Positions 25,031 through 33,753 of a stretch of 34,827 nt of DNA are shown in pieces. Location: the NCBI GenBank assembly GCA_009692065.1, contig SHZY01000057.1:1-34827 (forward strand), written 5' to 3'. Under the pieces are notes generated by a model. It was not told the DNA's origin and did no database searches. It worked only from the letters and a program-made list of their open reading frames with translations. This DNA comes from Gemmataceae bacterium (GTDB lineage Bacteria; Planctomycetota; Planctomycetia; Gemmatales; Gemmataceae). Numbering within the stretch: position 1 is the stretch's first letter; every line of letters starts with the position of its first letter. A program made the position numbers and the translations under genes.

Positions 25031-27013
25031 TTACCGCGGCGGCGACCACGCCGGCAGTTCCGCCAGCTCGCCGCCCAGGTACGTATGATGCCAAAGCTGC
25101 GTCGCCACCACGCCGACCAGGCCCATCTCGACCATGGTGCGCTGGTTGCTCCCCGCGCGCATCGCTCGAAAAGCGTTGCGCCAATGCGCGATCGCAGCCG
25201 GATCGAAATAGCCGGTCTTCTTGAGCGATTCCTCGCTCAGCAACTGATCGACGAACGTCGGTAGCGTTGTTGTATGAAATCCATCCAGCGGCGCCAGGAA
25301 CATCGCCTTGCGCCGCCAGGCAATCGAGCGCGGCACCCAGCGATCGGCCAGATGGCGCAGGATCAACTTGTCACGCAAGCCACGCATCTTCCAGCCCGGA
25401 TGCAGCTTCGCAAGGAACGCAAACACCTCTTCATCAAGAAATGGATAACGCGTCTCCACCGACGAGTTCATCGCTACCCGGTCCCCCTTCGACGCGAGCA
25501 GCAACCCAGGCAACATCACGCGTGCGCCAAGATAAAGCGACCGATTGAGCGGATGCCATTTCTTGGCCCGTTCGAGATTCAACTGCAGGTCGGCGTAAGG
25601 CAAATGATCGCCGAGCTGTTCCCACATACCGGCGCTGAAGAAGCGGGCTTTCGACGACCCAAACAGGCCGTAGATGTTGAGCCAGGCATTCGACCCGCCG
25701 ATGGCGTCCTGAACCCGTTTGACGGCTTCCCACGACACCTTCGGAGCGCCCGTCATTCGGAGATAAGCACGCCGCGCCATGCCGCTCATCGGCAGCCCGG
25801 GGATCACATCGAGCATGCCGAGCACGTGGTGGATCTTGTACCACGGGTAGCCCGCCATCCACTCGTCCGCCCCTTCGCCGGTCAGCGCGACCTTGTAACC
25901 GGCCTGATGCACCTTGCGCGCCAGCAGCAACAGGGCCGCACACGACGTATCGATAACCGGGCATTCGGCTGCGCGGATCAGCTCCGGATAGGTATCAAGC
26001 ACTTCCTGCCGGCCACAATCGACATAGATTTCCTCGCAACCGACGTGCTTGGCGACCTCGTGGGCTTCGCTGCGTTCATTGAGCGCCGCGTCATCCTGCA
26101 CCGAGATGGTGAACGTCGGGATCGGCCCCTTCCCCTCGCTGCGCCGCTGAGCGCACGCCAGCGCCACGACGACGCTGGAATCGACGCCGCCGGAGAGATA
26201 CGACACGACCGGGACATCCGCCCGCAGCCTGCGTTCGACAGACTTCTTCATGACCGCTTCGAACTCGTCGATGACCGGTGAGTTCGCGTTGGAGCCGAAA
26301 CGGCGGAATCCGCGGTACTCCTCCTGGCCGGCGTCGGGGAAGTCGATCTGCCAGTAGATCTTCTCTTCGATCGATCCGTTAGCAATCTTCAAGTATCGGC
26401 CCGGCAACAAGCAATTGATCCCGGCGAAGCACGTCACCGGCCCCGGCAACGCGAAGAACGTGAACACATGATTGATGCCGCGCGGATCGGCCTTCGCCGG
26501 CACCAGCCCGGAGGCGAGCAGCGCCTTGATCTCCGACGCGAACAAGAGCAGATTGCCTTGCTGGCTCCAGTAGAGCGGGCAGATGCCGAAGCGATCGCGC
26601 GCGAGCAGCAGTTGCTGCTGGCGTTCGTCCCACAGCGCGATCGCGAATTGGCCACGCAGCTTTTCGAGGAACGCTTCGCCGTGATCCTCGTAGAGATGCG
26701 GAATCAACTCGGTGTCGCAATGAGTGCGGAACTGGTGCCCCTTCGCCTGGAGTTGCGCTTTGACTTCGGGATAATCGAAGAGTTCGCCATTGAAGATGAC
26801 GGAGACGGAGCGATCTTCATTGGAGATCGGCTGCTTGCCGTCGGCGAGCCCGACGATGCTGAGCCGGCGATTCGCCATGCCGAGGCCAGGGCGGAAGAGG
26901 TAGCCGTCCTCATCCGGCCCGCGGTGCGTGATCGCGTCAGCCATGCGGCGCACGATCTGCGGATCGATGGCCGCCGGCTCGGTGAGATTGATGATTCCTG
27001 CGATGCCGCACAT
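25031..27013 (-). CDS. Asparagine synthase (glutamine-hydrolysing)-family protein
   Basis: The 660-residue protein has an N-terminal class II glutamine amidotransferase domain starting exactly at the nucleophile (MCGIAGI, Cys2). It includes HRGPDEDG and FNGELFDY. The C-terminal synthetase domain has the ATP pyrophosphatase loop SGGVDSS (274-280) and GEGADEWMAGYPWY. Such proteins make asparagine from aspartate, glutamine and ATP, but AsnB paralogues of this length are also common amide-forming enzymes in surface-polymer and secondary-metabolite clusters. The start at 27013 is fixed by Cys2; the frame upstream to 27169 is repeat sequence. It leads the exporter genes (asnB-like, permease, ATPase, adaptor), so a role in modifying what is exported is an attractive inference, not shown. 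Hence no symbol. Confidence 0.9.
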   Translation of the reverse strand: MCGIAGIINLTEPAAIDPQIVRRMADAITHRGPDEDGYLFRPGLGMANRRLSIVGLADGKQPISNEDRSVSVIFNGELFDYPEVKAQLQAKGHQFRTHCDTELIPHLYEDHGEAFLEKLRGQFAIALWDERQQQLLLARDRFGICPLYWSQQGNLLLFASEIKALLASGLVPAKADPRGINHVFTFFALPGPVTCFAGINCLLPGRYLKIANGSIEEKIYWQIDFPDAGQEEYRGFRRFGSNANSPVIDEFEAVMKKSVERRLRADVPVVSYLSGGVDSSVVVALACAQRRSEGKGPIPTFTISVQDDAALNERSEAHEVAKHVGCEEIYVDCGRQEVLDTYPELIRAAECPVIDTSCAALLLLARKVHQAGYKVALTGEGADEWMAGYPWYKIHHVLGMLDVIPGLPMSGMARRAYLRMTGAPKVSWEAVKRVQDAIGGSNAWLNIYGLFGSSKARFFSAGMWEQLGDHLPYADLQLNLERAKKWHPLNRSLYLGARVMLPGLLLASKGDRVAMNSSVETRYPFLDEEVFAFLAKLHPGWKMRGLRDKLILRHLADRWVPRSIAWRRKAMFLAPLDGFHTTTLPTFVDQLLSEESLKKTGYFDPAAIAHWRNAFRAMRAGSNQRTMVEMGLVGVVATQLWHHTYLGGELAELPAWSPPR

Positions 27014-27057
27014 GAGATAGGGATGCTCCTGAATTGCCCCGAAGAGGCCGAACAAAA

Positions 27058-27300
27058 AAGCCCAGGGCAACGCCCTGGGTGTGGTTACCAGGTAACGTGT
27101 ATCGCCCTGAAAGGGCACAACAACCCGCCGTCCGAAGGCGTTTTGTTTCGCCCTTTCAAGGCTCTGCACGTTCTTTCGCCGTCGAACCCAGGGCGTTGCC
27201 CTGGGCTGATTTGTTGCCGCACCTTCGGTGCTAAATACCTACATCACCGGTCAGAAAAGACGGGCCTGCACCGCTGCACGGATAGCCCCGTGAACGGGGC
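27058..27300. repeat. Cluster of palindromes (CCCAGGGCAACGCCCTGGG family) between SDR and asnB-like genes
   Basis: CCCAGGGC-AAC-GCCCTGGG at 27061-27079 and CCCAGGGCGTTGCCCTGGG at 27187-27205 are each hairpins and are also inverted copies of each other. GCCCTGAAAGGGC lies between them, and GCCCCGTGAACGGGGC at 27285-27300 is a further hairpin. Together they fill the 299-base gap, and no gene is present. Confidence 0.85.
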
Positions 27301-27312
27301 TGAGAACAAACG

Positions 27313-28137
27313 TCAAACACCCTCATACAACTTCCTTACCTTCCGCGCCAGCAAATAATCCACCAGCCGCGGCAGCCACCGATTCACCCGCAGCATCCAT
27401 TGGGTGTCGCGGCCGATCCAGGTCTCCGTCTTGTTCTTCTTCAGCGCCTTGACGATCGCGGCCGCAACGGTCTCGGGTGGCATACCCTTATCGTATTCGA
27501 TCTGCGCCTTGCCTTCCGATTTCAGGAAGTGTTGCGAGAACTCGCTGCTCGTCAGGCCCGGCACGATCAAGAGGATATCGATATCGAATCGCGCCAGCTC
27601 GCCGCGTAACGCTTCGGTCAGGCCACACAGGGCGTACTTGCTCGCGGAGTACTCGCTCCAGGCCGGCATGGCACGTCGGCCACACATTGACGAGACGTTG
27701 ACGACCGCTGGCTCCGTGCCGTTGACCAGAATCGGGATAGCCTTGCGGATCAGTTCGGCGGGGGCGAAGAAGTTCACCTCCATGATTTGCCGCAGGATCG
27801 CCTCGGTCGAGTCGGCAAAGTGCGCCCAGCTCGCGATGCCTGCGTTGTTGATGAGCACATCGAGGCCGCCGAAGTATTCGACGGCTTGGGCCAGGACGCG
27901 TTGCCGATCAGTTTCCTTGGTGATGTCTGCCGTTACCACAAGGTGAGCACCCTCACCCCCGGCCCCTCTCCCGGAGGGAGAGGGGAGAGACGCGGCGACG
28001 GCCTTCAGCTTGTCTTCGGAGCGCGCCGCCAAAACCAGTTTCGCTCCCAGGAACGCGAGTTGTTGCGCCAGGGCCTTGCCGATGCCGCTCGACGCCCCGG
28101 TGATGAGGATGCGTCGGCCATGGAGATCGCGAGTCAT
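27313..28137 (-). CDS. Short-chain dehydrogenase/reductase
   Basis: The 274-residue Rossmann-fold oxidoreductase has the cofactor motif TGASSGIG (13-20), NNAG and the catalytic YSASK with the upstream serines (NVSSMCG). It is a classical SDR that reduces or oxidises an unknown alcohol or ketone with NAD(P). Residues 51-63 (LPSPSGRGAGGEG) are encoded by a palindromic repeat also found between genes at 11305. It is inserted in frame where SDRs have a short turn before the D-x-T segment (VTADITKE). The start at 28137 gives the usual spacing to the glycine motif. It lies between the LptD-like gene and asnB-like gene on the same strand, but long repeat-filled gaps make co-transcription uncertain. 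Confidence 0.88.
   Translation of the reverse strand: MTRDLHGRRILITGASSGIGKALAQQLAFLGAKLVLAARSEDKLKAVAASLPSPSGRGAGGEGAHLVVTADITKETDRQRVLAQAVEYFGGLDVLINNAGIASWAHFADSTEAILRQIMEVNFFAPAELIRKAIPILVNGTEPAVVNVSSMCGRRAMPAWSEYSASKYALCGLTEALRGELARFDIDILLIVPGLTSSEFSQHFLKSEGKAQIEYDKGMPPETVAAAIVKALKKNKTETWIGRDTQWMLRVNRWLPRLVDYLLARKVRKLYEGV
27949..27986. repeat. CTCTCCCGGAGGGAGAG palindrome inside the SDR coding region
   Basis: ACCCTCACCCCCGGCCCC continues into a CTCTCCC/GGGAGAG hairpin, as in the intergenic copy at 11305-11345. It is translated as SPSGRGAGGEG within the dehydrogenase. Confidence 0.88.
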
Positions 28138-28382
28138 GGAGTGCCGCTCCGGTGCAGAATGCTTGGAGTTTGCACCAAGCTTACCAACCTGCGCAGCTTA
28201 CCTCAGCGCCGAGTTGGGAAGAATCGGCGCCTCGCGGCACGATGCGGCGTCACAACTCCTACAACCCAATCGCATGTTCTATGGATAGGTAGAGTCGTTA
28301 ACAACGGTTAAGGGAATGCGTGGACAACGGCGGCGGGATGCTGGTGCTGGACGCCAGGAGCGGGCGCTAAACGAGGAGGGGA

Positions 28383-31300
28383 TTACTTCACGTTGACCAT
28401 CGGCTCGACGTTCATCGGCGGCGTCGGGAACAGCGTGGCGAATCGTCCCGGGCGGCGCACCAGGTTCGGCAGGATCTCGAACGCGATGCCGAAGGTGTTG
28501 ATCGTCGAGTTGTAGGTCAGGCCGAAGTTGACCATCACGTCGGTGCCCATGCGGGAGATGAACAGCGAGTAGGTCCGTACATCGACGCCGAAGTCCCAGA
28601 CGGTGCTTGCCGTCAACGCGTACTTGGCGCTGAACGGATAGACCACCGAGCCGATGACAGCCTTGCTTTCGAGCGGGTCGATCTGGCGATAGCCGAGGTA
28701 GAACGACGAGGTATCAGGACGGCCGAGGATCGTACCGAAGTCGAAGGCGCGCGGGCCGCCGCTGAAAGGCTCGAACCAGCCGGAGCTGACCAGCGCGGTG
28801 CGATCGCCGATATTCCACGTCCAGTCGTATTCCAGGATGCCGAAAGTGTGGCCGAAGTTGTCACGATTGGAGCGTGGGAAGATGGAGACGCCGAGGTTGA
28901 GGGTCATCCAGTCGATAACATGCTCGTTGCCCATGCCGCCGCGCTTGGTCTGCCAGCGCTGCTGGATACCGAGTTGGAGGACGTCAATCTGGTCGAGCGT
29001 ATCGACGTTGGAGTCGATGAGCCGGCGAATTGCATAGCTCTGCGGATTGAACAGCGCGGAGGTCGTCAAGAACGCGGCATTGCCGGGATTGAACGTCGAC
29101 TGCCAGGGGCGGATGTCGCGCAGGCCCTGATCGGTGACGTCGTCGTTCAGGCGATCGAACTGCGGGAAGTTAGTATAGCGCGAGTTCGAGTAGGCCGTGA
29201 AGTAATTGCCGGTCAGGTTGATCTTGTGATAGATGCCGTTGAGATTGAAGATCTCGCTGTCAACGTCAGGATAAAGACGCGAGAGGGGCAGGTTCCAGCG
29301 CACGCCGGCGCCGCCGAACAATCGGCCGCGGCCGTCGCCGTTGACGTCGTTGGAGTAATAGGCAAGATCGCCCTTGAGGTAGGGCGCGAGTTTGACAGGG
29401 CCGAGGTAAAACGGCGCGCTGATCTCCTGCATCAGGTCAAGCCTGGCTGCGTCGGTACGGATGTCGGTCGGGCTGTAGGCGAAGGGGACCTGGTCGGCGG
29501 GGCGTAGTCGGCCATAGCCGGCGCTGGCGTGGGCGTTGTAGACCAGCCAATCATCGAGGAACGTCAGGCCGGTGAGATAGCCGTCGGCCTTGGGCAGCCA
29601 GTCGGTTTGGGTCATCCATTCGCGCGTGCCGATCTGGGCCTGGAGCGACCACGCCCAGTTGTCTTGCTGCTGCTTGAGGTAGAGGTACGTATCCTGGTTC
29701 ATCTCGTTGAGATGGGTGTTGAAGTAATATTGCTCGAGGAAATTGCGATCGCTCAAGAACGCAACCTGCGCGAGGACGCTGAAGCCGTCGGGCAGGTTCT
29801 GGATATTGACGTTACCGAAGGCCTGGCCGCGGAAAGTGGGATGCGTGATTGGCCACATGGTTTTGGTGTCAGGCCAGGCGACGAAGTTGCCGCGATCGCC
29901 GCCGAGGACGTCCTGTCCGCGATCCCAGATGCCGTACAGCTTGGCGCTGCCGCTGTATCTGGCCTTGGTGCCGAAGAGGTCCTTGCCGGAGAAATCAAAT
30001 TCGGTGCCGAGCGCCGGTCCGCGCTCGGTCAGGTAATCGAGCATCAGCCGCCAGCGCGTGCCGTTGAAGTGGGGCAAATGCAGAAGATCATACATGTCCC
30101 ACGTGCTCTTGATCTGAAAGCCGAGGATGTTGTCGAAACCGAGGCTGATGTCGTCCAGCGGTCCGAGCGGGTCCTCGATGTTGTCCTTGAGGTAGGGGAA
30201 ATAAAAGATCGGCACCCCTTCCAGGCGCGTCACCATGTTGCGGCCCGTGAAGATGCGTTCGGTCTCGACGCTCCTCCTGCCGTCCTTGTCGTAGGCGGGG
30301 AACATTCCGAACAGCCAGCTTCGGTCGTACTGATGTTCCTCGATGGTGGCGTAGGACACGTCGATCACCAGGCCCGGATCGCTCGGCAAGATGGAGCTAT
30401 GCAGCTTCATGCCCGTCGCCTTGTAGAGCTTGGGATTGACCTGGATCAACTCCTCGGTCCACACGCGCAGCGGCCTGGATGCCTTCGCTGACAGGATTTC
30501 GAGATCGGCCTTGCGCGCCACGGCGACACCGCGGCGGACGTCGTAGTAAACCTCGTCGGCGCGTAGCGTTTCGACTTCCTTGGCGGTACGCGTACGCAAC
30601 TCGACATGCCCCGACATGTAGATTTCGTGGGCCTCCGAGTCGGTCCCCTGCGGGCCTTTCATATCGGTGAGGAGCTGATTGGCGTCGCCCCGGGTCCAGA
30701 TGACGATGCGGTCAGCCTCGATGTCGAGTGTGGTCAGCTTACCGCCGGGCGTCGTGGGAGGCGCATGGACGATAATGGCCACGCCGCCGCTGCCGGTGAG
30801 GATCACTGCCGTGCTCCCATCGGGCTCGTTTTTTTGGGTGATTTGCAGATTGCCCGCATAGCGCGGCACCAGGCTAATCCGCGGCGGCCGCTTGGCCGGC
30901 GCGGCTTGCGGCAGCACCGGCGGTTCGAGCGGAAAGTTCGGTTGCGCCTTCGGGCCGATATTCGGCGGCCCCAGTGGCTGCGGCGGGCCCCCCCCAGGAA
31001 ACTTGGGCTCCGGCGGCACCTGGAAGAACGTCGTCTTCAGGATATTCGGCGGCTCGTTGTTCTGCTTGTCGAAATTCGCCGGCCGCTCGATCGGTTGCTT
31101 CGCGTCCCCGCTTGGCGCCAGCGGCAACGGCTTGACCGTCGGCTGAAGCCCGCCCGCAAGTTGGAAGCCGTCGTCGATCTTCGGCGCAGGTTGCGCCGGC
31201 CAGACGTCCTTGGTCGTCACGGTCACGCCGGGCTGATTCGCCAGCGCGCGCAGGTAGACGCGGTCTCTCGACACGTCCCCCTGGAACACGGCGCTCTTGA

Positions 31301-31730
31301 ACGTTTTCACTTCGATCTTGTTGGTCGTCGACATCCGCACGTAGCCGAAGTCCGCCTTGGCCACGGCCTGGTTGCGTTCGAGACTGATCGGCTCAGCGCC
31401 GAAGACGAGGAGGTGGTAAACGCGCTCGGTCTCATAGCGCGCCTGATCGATCCAGACGACCACGTTGGGCGACCGCACGGTGCTGCTTCCCTGCGTGATG
31501 GCGACGTTGCCTCGCAGCAGGTAGATCTTCTTGCCGGCTTCATTCCAGGTGGCGGCATGGTCTGCAAATAGTTCGATGGGCTGGGAGGTGCTTTCGCCGG
31601 TCAGCGACTCGTTGAGCACACGCTGCGCGTGCGCCGCCGGCGCCAGGGCCAGGACCAGGACCAGGACCAGAACGATCCCGCTCAAGGCCCGCGCAAGCAA
31701 ACCACGATCAAGCCGACCATGTTGAACCAC
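28383..31730 (-). CDS. LptD/OstA-like outer-membrane beta-barrel protein
   Basis: LptD inserts lipopolysaccharide into the outer membrane. The 1115-residue product begins with a clear signal peptide (LARALSGIVLVLVLVLALAP, cut after AHA). An OstA/LptA-like region follows with paired strands such as LRGNVAITQGSSTVRSPNVV, then a proline-rich spacer of about 80 residues (PPQPLGPPNIGPKAQPNFP and similar). A second OstA-like stretch comes next (IEADRIVIW, EIYMSGHVELRT, LRADEVYYDV), and finally a long C-terminal part rich in alternating aromatic strands, as in the LptD barrel. I place the start at GTG 31730, because it gives a standard signal peptide. The frame up to 31868 is arginine-rich and runs into an inverted repeat. 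It supports a diderm envelope; whether its cargo is LPS is inferred. Confidence 0.82.
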   Translation of the reverse strand: MVQHGRLDRGLLARALSGIVLVLVLVLALAPAAHAQRVLNESLTGESTSQPIELFADHAATWNEAGKKIYLLRGNVAITQGSSTVRSPNVVVWIDQARYETERVYHLLVFGAEPISLERNQAVAKADFGYVRMSTTNKIEVKTFKSAVFQGDVSRDRVYLRALANQPGVTVTTKDVWPAQPAPKIDDGFQLAGGLQPTVKPLPLAPSGDAKQPIERPANFDKQNNEPPNILKTTFFQVPPEPKFPGGGPPQPLGPPNIGPKAQPNFPLEPPVLPQAAPAKRPPRISLVPRYAGNLQITQKNEPDGSTAVILTGSGGVAIIVHAPPTTPGGKLTTLDIEADRIVIWTRGDANQLLTDMKGPQGTDSEAHEIYMSGHVELRTRTAKEVETLRADEVYYDVRRGVAVARKADLEILSAKASRPLRVWTEELIQVNPKLYKATGMKLHSSILPSDPGLVIDVSYATIEEHQYDRSWLFGMFPAYDKDGRRSVETERIFTGRNMVTRLEGVPIFYFPYLKDNIEDPLGPLDDISLGFDNILGFQIKSTWDMYDLLHLPHFNGTRWRLMLDYLTERGPALGTEFDFSGKDLFGTKARYSGSAKLYGIWDRGQDVLGGDRGNFVAWPDTKTMWPITHPTFRGQAFGNVNIQNLPDGFSVLAQVAFLSDRNFLEQYYFNTHLNEMNQDTYLYLKQQQDNWAWSLQAQIGTREWMTQTDWLPKADGYLTGLTFLDDWLVYNAHASAGYGRLRPADQVPFAYSPTDIRTDAARLDLMQEISAPFYLGPVKLAPYLKGDLAYYSNDVNGDGRGRLFGGAGVRWNLPLSRLYPDVDSEIFNLNGIYHKINLTGNYFTAYSNSRYTNFPQFDRLNDDVTDQGLRDIRPWQSTFNPGNAAFLTTSALFNPQSYAIRRLIDSNVDTLDQIDVLQLGIQQRWQTKRGGMGNEHVIDWMTLNLGVSIFPRSNRDNFGHTFGILEYDWTWNIGDRTALVSSGWFEPFSGGPRAFDFGTILGRPDTSSFYLGYRQIDPLESKAVIGSVVYPFSAKYALTASTVWDFGVDVRTYSLFISRMGTDVMVNFGLTYNSTINTFGIAFEILPNLVRRPGRFATLFPTPPMNVEPMVNVK

Positions 31731-31861
31731 GGCGTTTCCCGCCTTTCCCCGTCCGCCCCGCTGGCGCTTTTTGCCCAAAAGTAACTCTGCAAAAGAGCGG
31801 CGGATTATAGCGCGACATTTCAGGGTGTCAAGGGCAAGGTGACGACGAGGAAAACGCAGAA

Positions 31862-31983
31862 AAACCACGGATCACACGGATTTCACAGATCGGAGGGACG
31901 GAGGCTGGCGAACGTCATCCCTGCAAACAGTCTCGCAGACAACCGGAATTTCCCATCCGTGTAATCCGTGCGATCCGTGGTTT
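31862..31983. repeat. Inverted repeat (CCACGGATCACACGGAT family) between divergent genes
   Basis: Arms 31862-31890 and 31955-31983 are reverse complements at about 26 of 29 positions, each with two or three CACGGAT units. It lies in the promoter region shared by the LptD-like and lactone-oxidase-like genes. A weaker member is at 10315-10391. Confidence 0.85.
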
Positions 31984-32063
31984 GTGTTCTTTGCATGAAC
32001 TCGCATGCAAAATGCGTCAGAATCGCGGTGACTTTCGACAACAGGCCTGGTAGGACATGGACG

Positions 32064-33497
32064 ATGGAAGACGTCATTTCGTCCCCGACGACCGTCACCA
32101 ACTTTGGCGGAAATCTCACGTTCCAGCCCAAGTACCATTACGTTCCGCGCGACGAGGCGGAAGTTTTGGCGATCCTCAATCGACATGCGGCCGGCAAGAT
32201 TCGCGTGGTCGGCGCGCGCCATGCCTGGAGCGAGGCGATCGTCACTGACGATGCCCTGGTCGACATGTTCCATTTCCAGCACGTGCATACCGAACGCACG
32301 GCCGACGGCGAGATCTGGGCGACCATCGGCGGCGGCTGCACCTTACACCGTGCGCTCGATGAGCTAGCACGCCAGGCGAACGCCACCCTGCCCGCCCTTG
32401 GACTGATCACCGAGCAAACCATCGCCGGCGCCATCTCGACCGCCACGCATGGCAGCGGCCGGCACAGCATAGCGCATTACATGGCGGAAATTCGCGTGGC
32501 GGCTTACGATCCGCAGACCGGCCAGGCACGCATCTTCGTCTGGAACGAAGGTCCGCAGTTGCGCGCTGCCCGCTGCGCTCTTGGCTGCATGGGGATCATC
32601 TTGTCAATGAAGTTCCGCTGTTTGCCGCAATACTCCATCGAGGAAAGCATTCGCCGCCATGACACGATCGACGAGGTGCTGGCCCAGGAAGCCGACCATC
32701 CGCTGCAGCAATTCTATTTGGCGCCCCATGTATGGAAGTATTATGCCCAGGAGCGCAAGGCATTGCCCCCCGAGCAATCGCGGCGCAGCTGGTATGCCTG
32801 GATTTATCGCGTCTACTGGTTTCTCATGGTAGACATCTCCATGCACGTGCTCGTCAAGCTATTCGCGGCCTGGCTGCGGAGCCGCTGGCTGGTCCACCTT
32901 CAGTATCGCCGCCTGCTCCCCCTGCTCATGTGGAAGCCGCGCAAGCTGGTGGATCGCAGCGATCGCATCCTGGTCATGGAGCACGAGCTGTTTCGCCATC
33001 TCGAGATCGAGATCTTCGTGCCGGCGCGTCTCGTCCGCCCGGCCGCGCACTTTGTCCAGCAAGTCCTCACGGTCTTCGACGGCGCCGACGCGATCGACGA
33101 TGCACAGGCCGACGAGTTGGAGAGACGCGGCCTGCTGGGCCGGTTGATGTCGATGCGCGGCTCCTTCACGCTCCACTACCCGATCACCTTCCGCCGCGTG
33201 CTCCCTGACGACACGCTGATTTCCATGACCGCTGATGCGAGCGAGTCGTACTACGCCATCAGCTTCATCACCTATGTGGAGCCGCGCGACGCGTTTTTCC
33301 AGCTCGCGAAGTTTCTTGCCGAGAGCATGGGGCCGCTGTTCGCCGCCCGCTTGCACTGGGGTAAGCACTTTCCGCTGGACCATGCCCAGATCAAGGACGC
33401 GTATCCAAATCTGCCGGAATTCCGCGAAATCTGTCGGCAGACCGATCCGCGCGGAGTATTCTGCAATGAGTACGTAAAGCGGGTGCTCGGTTTTTAA
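32064..33497 (+). CDS. FAD-dependent oxidase of the aldonolactone oxidase (ALO/VAO) family
   Basis: The 477-residue protein has an N-terminal FAD-binding domain. This includes YVPRDEAEVLAIL, then VVGARHAWSEA, where H53 is placed like the flavin-linking histidine of the family. GGGCTLHRALDELA and ISTATHGSG follow. The C-terminus (LHWGKHFPLDHAQIKDAYP ... DPRGVFCNEYV) is the hallmark of D-arabinono-1,4-lactone or L-gulonolactone oxidases. It likely oxidises a sugar lactone or polyol with O2 or another acceptor; the substrate is open. A tryptophan-rich hydrophobic stretch near residues 250-310 may contact the membrane. ATG 32064 (MEDVISS) has AGGA about nine to ten bases upstream; the longer frame from 31968 overlaps a repeat. 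Confidence 0.85.
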   Translation: MEDVISSPTTVTNFGGNLTFQPKYHYVPRDEAEVLAILNRHAAGKIRVVGARHAWSEAIVTDDALVDMFHFQHVHTERTADGEIWATIGGGCTLHRALDELARQANATLPALGLITEQTIAGAISTATHGSGRHSIAHYMAEIRVAAYDPQTGQARIFVWNEGPQLRAARCALGCMGIILSMKFRCLPQYSIEESIRRHDTIDEVLAQEADHPLQQFYLAPHVWKYYAQERKALPPEQSRRSWYAWIYRVYWFLMVDISMHVLVKLFAAWLRSRWLVHLQYRRLLPLLMWKPRKLVDRSDRILVMEHELFRHLEIEIFVPARLVRPAAHFVQQVLTVFDGADAIDDAQADELERRGLLGRLMSMRGSFTLHYPITFRRVLPDDTLISMTADASESYYAISFITYVEPRDAFFQLAKFLAESMGPLFAARLHWGKHFPLDHAQIKDAYPNLPEFREICRQTDPRGVFCNEYVKRVLGF

Positions 33498-33511
33498 AAA
33501 AAAATCGCTTG

Positions 33512-33735
33512 CCGTTTAGCGCTCGTACAGCGCCACGCGAGCGCTAAGGAACGCGCGAAAAATAACTTCCCGATTGGGTCGCTCACATTGTCCGTAGGGT
33601 GGGTCAAGCGTACGCGCGCTGACCCACCAGATCCTTGCAAGGGCCGGTGGGTCAGCGCGAGTACGCTCGACCCACCCTACGGCTTCGTTTGAAATCGGGA
33701 AGTTGTTTTCCGAGCGTTACTAAGCGTCAAACGGC
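33512..33735. repeat. Nested palindromic element, about 0.2 kb, MITE-like
   Basis: There are three nested inverted repeats. The outer CCGTTTAGCGCTCG (33512-33525) pairs imperfectly with CGAGCGTTACTAAGCGTCAA and following bases (from 33711). The middle AACTTCCCGATT (33564-33575) pairs exactly with AATCGGGAAGTT (33693-33704). Inner 37-base arms, 33592-33628 and 33646-33682, match at 35 of 37 positions. No coding potential. It fills the gap between the oxidase and the phosphodiesterase genes. Confidence 0.9.
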
Positions 33736-33753
33736 GCTTCCGAGGCAACCGCC

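Noticed and set aside
31731..31868. 46-residue N-terminal extension of the LptD-like protein
   Set aside because: It would place the signal peptide far from the N-terminus and runs into an inverted repeat; GTG at 31730 gives a normal signal peptide.
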